Assembly: GCA_022865555.1 (NCBI GenBank)
Contig: JALHTD010000088.1
Span: 1 to 9,826 of the forward strand
Length of the DNA stretch: 9,826 bases
DNA from: Thermoanaerobaculaceae bacterium
GTDB taxonomy: Bacteria > Acidobacteriota > Thermoanaerobaculia > Thermoanaerobaculales > Thermoanaerobaculaceae
Direction: 5' to 3'
Translations under genes and position numbers: made by a program
Shown here: piece by piece, positions 1 through 6,921 of the stretch
How positions within the stretch are numbered: the stretch's first letter is position 1
Layout: each line of letters opens with the position of its first letter
Notes under the pieces: generated by a model
The model's input: only the letters and a program-made list of their open reading frames with translations
Database searches by the model: none
Told to the model about the DNA's origin: nothing

Positions 1-707
1 CCCGGGTAGATCGTCGCGGTGAGCAGGGTCGGCATGTTGGGCGAGGGCGCCACCCAGGGAAGCCCGGTCTGGTCCCACCACAGATCGCGGCGCCACCCCT
101 CACACGGCAGCACCGCCAGCGCGAGGCCGGGGTGGCGCGCGGAGCGGAGCAGCAGCGCCAGCTCGCCCAGGGTCATCCCGTGGCGCGCCGGTACCGGCAG
201 CTCCGACACGAACGATCGGCAGCCCTCTTCGACCGGCCCGCCCTCCAGCCCTACCCCACCGAGTGGGTTCGGCCTGTCGCAGACGATGACCTCCACACCG
301 CCTCTCTCGCAGGCTGCCATTGCGTGAGCGAGCGTGGCGGCAAACGTGTAGTACCGGCACCCGATGTCCGGAAGGTCCACGACGAGCGCGTCCAGGCCGG
401 CGAGGTGCTCGGGACGCGGCGCCAGCGTCTCGGCGGAGGCACCGTAGAGCGAGACCACCGGCAGTCCGAGCAGCGGCTCGCGCTCCGCGGACACCGCCTC
501 CATGTCCCGGGCGATGCCCCACAGCCCGTGCTCGGGCGCGAAGATCCGCAGCAACTCGCCGCCGACGCTCGTCAGGACACGCCATGCGGGCTCGAGATCG
601 GGGGTCACCGAGGCCTGGTTGGCGAGCACCCCGAAGCGCCGCCCCGCGAGCAGGGCCGGGTCCCCGACCAGCCGCTCGAGGCCAATCCGAACTCGTGCTG
701 CGCTCAT
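1..707 (-). CDS. namZ: NamZ-like (DUF1343) exo-beta-N-acetylmuramidase, C-terminus cut by window edge
   Basis: The 235 complete visible residues carry the conserved landmarks of the DUF1343/NamZ family (glycoside hydrolase 171): APEHG at 57-61, DLPDIG at 111-116 followed by RYYT, DRPNPLGG at 144-151, RHGMTLGELA at 175-184 and PSPNMPT at 221-227. Characterised members release terminal N-acetylmuramic acid from peptidoglycan fragments, so a role in cell-wall recycling or turnover is inferred. The Glu of EHG is a plausible catalytic or binding residue, but I cannot confirm that. The family is usually near 400 residues, so about 40% is missing. The start is fixed: ATG at 707 is the first start after an in-frame stop at 714-716. 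It has no clear Shine-Dalgarno sequence and no signal peptide follows it, although several studied relatives are secreted. The gene is divergent from the thioesterase at 768. Confidence 0.9.
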   Translation of the reverse strand, partial: MSAARVRIGLERLVGDPALLAGRRFGVLANQASVTPDLEPAWRVLTSVGGELLRIFAPEHGLWGIARDMEAVSAEREPLLGLPVVSLYGASAETLAPRPEHLAGLDALVVDLPDIGCRYYTFAATLAHAMAACERGGVEVIVCDRPNPLGGVGLEGGPVEEGCRSFVSELPVPARHGMTLGELALLLRSARHPGLALAVLPCEGWRRDLWWDQTGLPWVAPSPNMPTLLTATIYP

Positions 708-715
708 TGTCAGTC

Positions 716-721
716 AGTATA
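716..721 (-). promoter_or_regulatory. -10-like hexamer TATACT just upstream of namZ
   Basis: On the minus strand TATACT lies eight bases before the namZ ATG, a good match to a sigma70 -10 box in otherwise G+C-rich DNA. If used, transcription would start at or within a base or two of the ATG, giving a leaderless or nearly leaderless mRNA. That would fit the missing Shine-Dalgarno sequence. No convincing -35 hexamer is seen 16-18 bases upstream, so this is a weak prediction. It lies in the short divergent region 708-767 between namZ and the thioesterase. Confidence 0.3.
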
Positions 722-755
722 GCGGGCGCGACGCGGGGTATGCTTGGCGTGGTTC

Positions 756-762
756 GAGGAGG
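756..762 (+). promoter_or_regulatory. Shine-Dalgarno sequence that sets the thioesterase start
   Basis: GAGGAGG is followed after five bases (CAGCG) by GTG at 768. This near-ideal site and spacing favours GTG 768 over the in-frame TTG at 744, which has no comparable site before it and would add eight residues that no hotdog protein needs. Confidence 0.75.
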
Positions 763-767
763 CAGCG

Positions 768-1210
768 GTGGAGCGCGACGAGTTCATCAGCATCGTGGAG
801 AGCAGAAACCCCCGCACGGTTTTCGAGCCGCTGGGGATCCGGGTGACGAGCTACGACCCCGACGCCATGCAGGTGGCGATGACAGTGGACCACCGCCACC
901 ACCAGCACCTGGGGATGCTGCACGGAGGCGTCTCGGCTCTGCTGGCCGAGTCCGCGGCCTCGCTGGCCGCCGCGATGAGCGTGGACCTCCGAACCCACAC
1001 CGTCGCCGGCGTGGACCTCAACGCCACCCACCTGCGCCCGAAGCGCGGCGGGACCCTGCTCGCGACCGCTCGCCCGCTCTTTCGTGGCCGCACGACCCAC
1101 GTCTACGGAGTCGAGATCACCGACGAGAGGGACGAGCTGGTGTGCGTCGCTCGCTGCACCATCGTGGTCCGACCGAGGAAAGCCGACAGCTGTCAGCTGT
1201 ACGCTTCCCC

Positions 1211-1232
<22 letters not shown>
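768..1232 (+). CDS. Hotdog-fold acyl-CoA thioesterase (PaaI/YdiI-like)
   Basis: This 154-residue protein has the single hotdog domain of the PaaI/YdiI/4-hydroxybenzoyl-CoA thioesterase group. LHGGVSALLAES at 51-62 contains the HGG turn and a Glu at residue 61. That Glu aligns with the catalytic Glu of the HGG-containing YdiI/EntH type. GVDLNATHLRP (81-91) and GRTTHVYGVEI (107-117) are typical strands of the fold. Such enzymes hydrolyse acyl- or aroyl-CoA thioesters in the cytoplasm; the substrate here cannot be read from sequence. The tail after VVRPRK (residues 134-139) looks like an addition: residues 140-145 are encoded by a heptamer repeat, and the last codons overlap the 3' end of ribBA on the other strand by 22 nt. 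It stands alone on the plus strand and shares no operon with its neighbours. Confidence 0.88.
1182..1202 (+). repeat. Three degenerate heptamers of the GCTGTCA family inside a coding end
   Basis: GCCGACA, GCTGTCA and GCTGTAC run head to tail. The middle unit is the same heptamer found in the gap near 4120-4152, and its reverse complement occurs near 4054-4071. Here the tract is read as codons 139-145 of the thioesterase (ending DSCQLY), just beyond the recognisable domain, and lies nine bases from the ribBA stop codon. No protein-level reason for these codons is apparent. Confidence 0.6.
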
Positions 1233-2437
<1,205 letters not shown>

Positions 2438-2442
2438 GCCAC

Positions 2443-3924
2443 CTACCCCTTGGGTACGGCGCTGGGGGCGGCGGCGGGAGCCGCGGGCTCTTGCTTGATC
2501 ACGGTGAATGGGATCTTTTGCGTCCTCTTGACACCGGTCTTGGAGTCCCGGAGCGTCACCTCGAGCTCGAAGTCGACGCCGCGCCGGAACCCGGACAGCG
2601 GCAGTACCTGGCCGTACACCCAGAAGTCGCCGAACACCTTGGCTCCGGTGACCACCTGGAACGGCTGCTCGTCCTGCTTCTTCCCCCCGGAGTACAGGAC
2701 CATCTGCAGCTCGACCTGGGGCTGCTGCTGACCGTCGAGGCTCGGACGCACCACGTACGCGCCGTAGGCGATGTTCTCCTCCTCCTTGTACTTGTTGTCC
2801 GGCCGCGGGATGAGCTGCATGGCACCAAGGTGGAACGGATCCCCGAGGCGAGCCTGGGCTGCCTGACGGAAGTCTGGACCCCAGTAGATCGGCGAGATGT
2901 AGGGACCCTCGGCGGGCGCCGGGTCGTTCTGCACGTCTGCGGTCGTGACTGCGATCGGCCCGCTGTCGCTGAACAGGGCCAGGTCGACCTTCCAGGTACC
3001 GGCTTCGACCGGGAGGGAGAACTCGTACCCACGGGCGCCCGGGACGCTCATGGGCAGAACCGGAGAAGCGAAGCTCCCCACGACATCCCCCCCCTCGGCC
3101 TTGCGGACTCGCCCGACGGAGTGAGTTGCGAACGGCACCGCGTCGGGGAGCTGCACGTACAGCCAGATCGGGTGCTGGGTCTCGCTCATGATCCCGGAAG
3201 ACGTCATCACCGCCGCGCCATCCGGCCACGGCCGCGGCTGCAGGTCGAAAACGGCCTGCTGGGACGACGTCGCGGCCTTCGTGCCGGGCAGGAGGCCCAT
3301 TTGCGGCGCCTCGGTCAGCTTGGGGTTGAGGATCAGCTGCTCCGGCTTGGCGGCGAGGATCTTGAGGGGCTGCATGTTGCGCCGATCGGCTCGGTCGAGC
3401 GGGAAGTCCCCTGCCCCCGCCTTCGTCTCCGAGAAGACGAAGAGGATCTCGTCGCTCTTCTTCGTGGCGGGCTTCCCGTCCTTGGTGTAGAGCCAGATCC
3501 AGATGCCGCCGCGCTCGATGAATCCGGGCCGGTTTCCTTCCGCCTCGTCGGCGCCGGGCGGCAGGTTCTGGGCGCCGAGCGGGCGTCCCATCAGGATGAC
3601 CACCTTGCCCCGGTCGGACATACATCCTTTGACCTTCTCGGTCGAGAACTGCGTGTCTGCGGCAGCGACGCGCATGTCGAAGTCGAGCTTGAGCTCGTTC
3701 TGGACCGTGTTGAGGTCCGGGTCACGCCTCGCCCAGAACAGGTCGATGAAAGCTTGGGCCTCGGCGTCGGTCTTGACCTGAGAGTATGCCTTGCGCTCGG
3801 TTTCGATGAGGAGGAAGCCGGCCGGGCCGTCGGGCCATTCTTTGTAGGTCTGGGAAAGCTGCGCGCTCGCGACCGACGCCGCGAGCCAGGCGGCCAGCGC
3901 GAGGGGGATCAAAGTTCGCCGCAT
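2443..3924 (-). CDS. GWxTD-domain secreted protein of unknown function
   Basis: The protein has 493 residues. MRRTLIPLALAAWLAASVASA is a typical Sec signal peptide, cut after ASA by signal peptidase I, so the mature protein is periplasmic or envelope-associated. Residues about 28-180 resemble the GWxTD domain known from Acidobacteriota and related phyla. They include a TDAEAQAFIDLFWARRDPD-like segment (52-70), an acidic linker, and SDRGKVVILMGRP (103-115). The family signature G-W-x-T-D reads G-C-M-S-D here (100-104). The rest (about 210-475) is rich in alternating hydrophobic residues and looks like beta-sandwich material, ending in an Ala/Pro tail (480-493). ATG 3924 is preferred over in-frame ATGs at 3975 and 3969 because AAGGAG lies six bases upstream and the signal peptide begins there. 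Its stop is 5 nt from ribBA, so the two are probably cotranscribed. The biochemical role of the family is not known to me. Confidence 0.82.
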   Translation of the reverse strand: MRRTLIPLALAAWLAASVASAQLSQTYKEWPDGPAGFLLIETERKAYSQVKTDAEAQAFIDLFWARRDPDLNTVQNELKLDFDMRVAAADTQFSTEKVKGCMSDRGKVVILMGRPLGAQNLPPGADEAEGNRPGFIERGGIWIWLYTKDGKPATKKSDEILFVFSETKAGAGDFPLDRADRRNMQPLKILAAKPEQLILNPKLTEAPQMGLLPGTKAATSSQQAVFDLQPRPWPDGAAVMTSSGIMSETQHPIWLYVQLPDAVPFATHSVGRVRKAEGGDVVGSFASPVLPMSVPGARGYEFSLPVEAGTWKVDLALFSDSGPIAVTTADVQNDPAPAEGPYISPIYWGPDFRQAAQARLGDPFHLGAMQLIPRPDNKYKEEENIAYGAYVVRPSLDGQQQPQVELQMVLYSGGKKQDEQPFQVVTGAKVFGDFWVYGQVLPLSGFRRGVDFELEVTLRDSKTGVKRTQKIPFTVIKQEPAAPAAAPSAVPKG

Positions 3925-3930
3925 GACGAT

Positions 3931-3936
3931 CTCCTT
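3931..3936 (-). promoter_or_regulatory. Shine-Dalgarno sequence that sets the GWxTD gene start
   Basis: AAGGAG on the minus strand, six bases before ATG 3924. It decides the start against in-frame ATG codons at 3975 and 3969, which fall within the predicted -10 element and would place charged residues ahead of the signal peptide. Confidence 0.8.
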
Positions 3937-3944
3937 GTTCTTGT

Positions 3945-3964
3945 CCCGTCGGTCGTCCGACGGG
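3945..3964. promoter_or_regulatory. 20-bp perfect palindrome (8-bp arms, 4-nt centre) at predicted transcript start
   Basis: CCCGTCGG (3945-3952) and CCGACGGG (3957-3964) are exact reverse complements around a four-base centre. On the minus strand they lie between the -10-like element (3968-3976) and the Shine-Dalgarno sequence (3931-3936). Transcription from that -10 would begin at about 3961-3964, so the palindrome would either be an operator over +1 or form a stem-loop at the extreme 5' end of the mRNA. Sequence alone cannot separate these two readings. Confidence 0.55.
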
Positions 3965-3967
3965 CGC

Positions 3968-4001
3968 ATTATCATACACCCCTTGCGGAATCACCGAACA
4001 A
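3968..4001 (-). promoter_or_regulatory. Candidate promoter for the GWxTD-ribBA unit
   Basis: The minus strand reads TATGATAAT at 3976-3968, giving overlapping -10-like hexamers TATGAT and GATAAT, an AT island in G+C-rich sequence. A TTGTTC hexamer at 4001-3996 could act as a -35, but the 19-nt spacer to TATGAT is longer than ideal. The predicted start at about 3961-3964 falls in the palindrome, leaving a leader of roughly 40 nt before ATG 3924. The position after the upstream gene and its repeats supports a separate transcription unit. Confidence 0.45.
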
Positions 4002-4020
4002 GCGCGCGCACGAAGCACGT

Positions 4021-4072
4021 TCACAGTCGACAGCTTTGCCCCACCCACACAGCCAGCTGACAGCTGACAGTT
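4021..4072 (-). repeat. Heptamer repeat tract, minus-strand orientation (TGACAGC on the plus strand)
   Basis: TCACAGT and CGACAGC at 4021-4034, then TGACAGC and TGACAGT at 4058-4071, are degenerate copies of the reverse complement of GCTGTCA, separated by about 23 bases of unrelated sequence. The stretch CAGCTGACAGCTGACAG (4054-4070) matches the reverse complement of 4129-4145 at 16 of 17 positions, so this tract and the one near 4121-4152 form a long imperfect inverted repeat around a 58-nt spacer. Function unknown. Confidence 0.6.
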
Positions 4073-4087
4073 ACCCCTCCCGCCCGA

Positions 4088-4106
4088 AACCGCCACCTGG
4101 GCGGTT
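4088..4106. other. 7-bp stem with 5-nt loop inside the repeat-flanked spacer
   Basis: AACCGCC (4088-4094) pairs exactly with GGCGGTT (4100-4106) around ACCTG. It sits 50-68 nt beyond the Omp85 stop codon and inside the larger inverted repeat. In the minus-strand RNA it is followed by TTTCGGGC, not a U-run. An intrinsic terminator is possible but not supported, and a nested RNA fold with the flanking heptamer arms is equally plausible. Confidence 0.35.
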
Positions 4107-4120
4107 GCGCCGCGCCGTTG

Positions 4121-4152
4121 ACTGTCGGCTGTGAGCTGTCAGCTGTGAGCTG
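4121..4152 (+). repeat. Heptamer repeat tract, four units plus a partial (GCTGTSA)
   Basis: ACTGTCG, GCTGTGA, GCTGTCA and GCTGTGA follow one another exactly, then GCTG. The tract ends three bases before the stop codon of the Omp85 gene (complement of 4156-4158). It is the longest of the three tracts of this family in the window, and opposite in orientation to the one near 4021-4072. Both this tract and the one at 1182-1202 abut the 3' end of a gene. Confidence 0.65.
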
Positions 4153-4155
4153 CCC

Positions 4156-6921
4156 CTAGAAGGCGTTGCCGAAGGAGAGGAACACCTCGCCCGGCGCCTC
4201 CTTCACGACGGTCCCGTTGATGAGGTACGTTTCCGGGTTGAACTTGCGCCCGTACTCGAGGCGCAGCGGCCCCACCGGCGTGTCGGCCCGCAGCCCGATG
4301 CCGCCGCCCCAGCGCATCTGGTCGACGCGGACTGCGCGCCACGCCGACCACACGTTGCCCCCGTCGACGAAGAGCGTGCCCCAGACCACGCTGAAGATCG
4401 GGAACCGCCACTCGAAGTTGGTGATCAGCTGGCCCGCTCCCCCGATCGCCACCACGCTCACGGGGAGCTGGCAGCTCCCGTCGGGAGTTGTCGTGCAACC
4501 CAGGGTCTCGTTGGGAATGCCCAGCAGGTCGAGCGGGAACGCCCGGTGCGTCGCCCGGCCGCCGGCGAAGAAGCGAACGTTGACCGGCACCTCGAGGTTG
4601 TCCGGCTCATCGGGTTTGGCATGGCGCGGTTGGATCCCGCCCGCGCGCACCGAGAACGCGAACACGCCACCGGCTGCGGGGAGGTACGAGGAGAACGAGA
4701 GGTTCAAGAGGTCGAACTCCGCATCGGCGTTGAACAGCTTGAATGCGTGCTGCCACTCGACCGAGGCGTACGCGCCGCTGCGAGGCACCAGGATGTCGTT
4801 GCGCGTGTCCCAGGCGAGGCTGGGCGTGAGCGACGCGATCTTCAGGTTTTGCTGGCTCCGCTCGACGTCGGAGAGCACCTCGGGAGGCGCGGTGTTGTCT
4901 ACCGACTGGTAGTTGAAACGCAGCAGCCACCGCCAGGGCCGCCTCTTCTGGTCGCCGAACGCGAACAGCACGCCGCGCTGGAAAACCTGGTAGGAAGTGA
5001 AGGTCTGCTGCGTCTGGTAGAGCGCGACCGAGGTCGGAAATCCAAGTACGCCCAAGTTTTGCGGCTCCTGATAGGTGAGCTGAAACCGGTTGTCCCGGGT
5101 CGAAACCCTGGAATCGAAGGTGAGGCTGCGACCGGTGCCGAACAGGTTGAGCTCGGACCAGGAGAGCGAAACCTGTGCCTTCTGCTCCGTGTCGTAGCCG
5201 AGGCCAACGGCGTACGCACCGGTCGGACCCTCGGCGAGATCGATCACCAGCCCGCGGCGGCTGCCGATGTCCTGGTCTGGAATGGGGTCGACGCTCACGC
5301 TATGAAAGACGCCGAGCGCGAGCAGACGGCGCTGGGCTGCGAGCTGCGCTTCCGGTCCCGCCACCTGGCCTGACTTGAGTCCGGCCACCTTCTCGACCAC
5401 GCGAGGGCTCGTGCGCGCGAGGCCCGCCACGACGATCCTGCCGACGACTGACAGCGTGCCGGCTTCGGCCCGCAGCGTGACCGAGCAGGACTGCCCCTCG
5501 CAGGCGTGCGTGCCGGTAACCTGCGCGTCGAGGTAACCCGCATCCCTGATCGCCGCCTCGAGTAGCGCCCTCGCCTGCTCCTCCGCGCCCAGGCTCCAGG
5601 GGCCCCCTTTTGCGACCGGCAACGTCGGGGCCTTGAGGTCGGCCGGCAGGCCCTCGATGGTGACCTCCCGCACCAGGGTCCGAGGGCCCTCCTCGACAGG
5701 AAACTCGATCACCACCTCGTCCCCGCTCGCGACGATGCGCGCAGGCTCCACCCGGGCATCGACAAAACCGGCCGCCCGGAGCATGGTCAGCACCGAGGAG
5801 ACGTCGGCCGCCAGCGTTTCGTCGTCCACCGGCTCGCCGCCCCAGCGCCAGAAGTGCCCGGGGCGGGCGCCGACCCTCTGGTGCAGCTCCTTCTCCGGCA
5901 GCGAGCGCAGCCCCGGAAAGCGCACCGCGAGGATCGGGGTCCTCGGGCCAGCGTCAACCTTGAGCTGCAGCACCTTGTCGCTGCCCTTGTCGGTAACGTC
6001 GCCCTGAACCTTCGCCAGGAGCCTGCCGTCCTGCTGGAGGAACATCCGCACCCGCTCGACGACCACCTCCACGGCAGCCTCGTTGAACGTCTCGTCGCCC
6101 CGCAGGAAAGGCAGGGCCCCCACCTCCAGGCTCTTGCTTCGCTTGAGGCCATCCAGCTCGAGCTCGTAGTGAGGCCCAAGGCGCACGTCGAGCTTCACGG
6201 AGGGGCCCTCGGCCGTCTCGCTCAGCGCCGGAGAGGCCACTTCGGCCTCCCAGAACCCCTCGCGGCGCAGCTGGGCCGCGAGCCCCCGGCGAGCCCTCTC
6301 CAGTTTGGCCGTGGTGAGCCGCTGGCCGGGTTTTAGCTTGCAGATGTCCCAGAGCTCCTCTGGCTTGAGCGGCGCACCCGGAGCTTCCAGCAGGTGGATC
6401 GTGAGCGGCTTCCCGAGCTCGCCTCGCACGGTGACCGCGACCTCGCCGGTCGCAGCGTCGAACGCGAGGTCGGGGCTCAACCGCGCCTCGGGGTACCCGC
6501 TGTCGGCCAGACTCTGCCTCGCCCGCTTCAGCGCCGCCTCGAAGCCCGGCACCCAGAGCGGTGCCCCTGTGCCGAGGGCCAGAGTGGCGCGCACCTGCTT
6601 CGTCTCCGAACGAGGAAGCCCGAGGATGGCCAGGTCCTTGACCCGTGAGGCCGGCTGCACCAGGACCCGGATCGTGGCGCCTCCGTCCCCCTCCTCGACC
6701 TCCACCACCACGTCCTCGACCACGCCCGTCGCCAGCAGCGCCCGGACCCCGCTCCGAATCTCCGACCGCGACAGCGCGTCCCCTTCCGAAACCCCGAACA
6801 CGCGGCGGAGGCGGTACGGCGCGGGGTACCCGGGAACGTCGAGCACGACCTTCTCCACCGGAACCGTGCCCCACTGCAGCGACGCGGCGGCGAGCATCGC
6901 GGTCAGTAGCGGCGCTGCCAC
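4156..6921 (-). CDS. BamA/TamA-family (Omp85) outer-membrane protein with about seven POTRA repeats
   Basis: This 921-residue protein is an Omp85 assembly or translocation pore. By repeat pattern I place POTRA-like units at about 22-91, 92-170, 172-249, 250-325, 327-413, 414-488 and 489-565. Each has a beta-helix-helix-beta-beta rhythm and a G-[YF]-x-[DE]-A style turn, such as SGYPEA, EGFWEA, AGFVDA and AGYLDA. A 16-strand barrel follows at about 566-921, with ELNLFGTGRSL (590-600), RFFAGG (783-788), FVDGGNVW (851-858) and a terminal Phe typical of the outer-membrane signal. The usual VRGF/Y of the barrel loop reads HRAF (792-795). The gene overlaps the end of tamB by 19 nt, which points to a TamA-like partner, though BamA cannot be excluded. 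Start GTG 6921 is the first in-frame start after a stop at 6952-6954, with a weak GGGGA. Its signal peptide lacks basic residues. Confidence 0.88.
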   Translation of the reverse strand: MAAPLLTAMLAAASLQWGTVPVEKVVLDVPGYPAPYRLRRVFGVSEGDALSRSEIRSGVRALLATGVVEDVVVEVEEGDGGATIRVLVQPASRVKDLAILGLPRSETKQVRATLALGTGAPLWVPGFEAALKRARQSLADSGYPEARLSPDLAFDAATGEVAVTVRGELGKPLTIHLLEAPGAPLKPEELWDICKLKPGQRLTTAKLERARRGLAAQLRREGFWEAEVASPALSETAEGPSVKLDVRLGPHYELELDGLKRSKSLEVGALPFLRGDETFNEAAVEVVVERVRMFLQQDGRLLAKVQGDVTDKGSDKVLQLKVDAGPRTPILAVRFPGLRSLPEKELHQRVGARPGHFWRWGGEPVDDETLAADVSSVLTMLRAAGFVDARVEPARIVASGDEVVIEFPVEEGPRTLVREVTIEGLPADLKAPTLPVAKGGPWSLGAEEQARALLEAAIRDAGYLDAQVTGTHACEGQSCSVTLRAEAGTLSVVGRIVVAGLARTSPRVVEKVAGLKSGQVAGPEAQLAAQRRLLALGVFHSVSVDPIPDQDIGSRRGLVIDLAEGPTGAYAVGLGYDTEQKAQVSLSWSELNLFGTGRSLTFDSRVSTRDNRFQLTYQEPQNLGVLGFPTSVALYQTQQTFTSYQVFQRGVLFAFGDQKRRPWRWLLRFNYQSVDNTAPPEVLSDVERSQQNLKIASLTPSLAWDTRNDILVPRSGAYASVEWQHAFKLFNADAEFDLLNLSFSSYLPAAGGVFAFSVRAGGIQPRHAKPDEPDNLEVPVNVRFFAGGRATHRAFPLDLLGIPNETLGCTTTPDGSCQLPVSVVAIGGAGQLITNFEWRFPIFSVVWGTLFVDGGNVWSAWRAVRVDQMRWGGGIGLRADTPVGPLRLEYGRKFNPETYLINGTVVKEAPGEVFLSFGNAF

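Noticed and set aside
2438..3625. In-frame upstream extension of ribBA giving an 804-residue protein
   Set aside because: The extra residues are an out-of-frame reading of the GWxTD gene. ATG 2437 has a Shine-Dalgarno sequence and gives a full-length normal RibBA.
2491..4134. Plus-strand open frame of 547 codons opposite the GWxTD gene
   Set aside because: Antisense to a convincing secreted protein and running through the repeat gap. It is low in motifs and biased as expected for an antisense shadow.
4463..4479. Hairpin GGGAGCT/AGCTCCC with a 3-nt loop
   Set aside because: Lies within the Omp85 barrel loop codons, only 7 bp long and with no regulatory context. Expected by chance in G+C-rich coding DNA.
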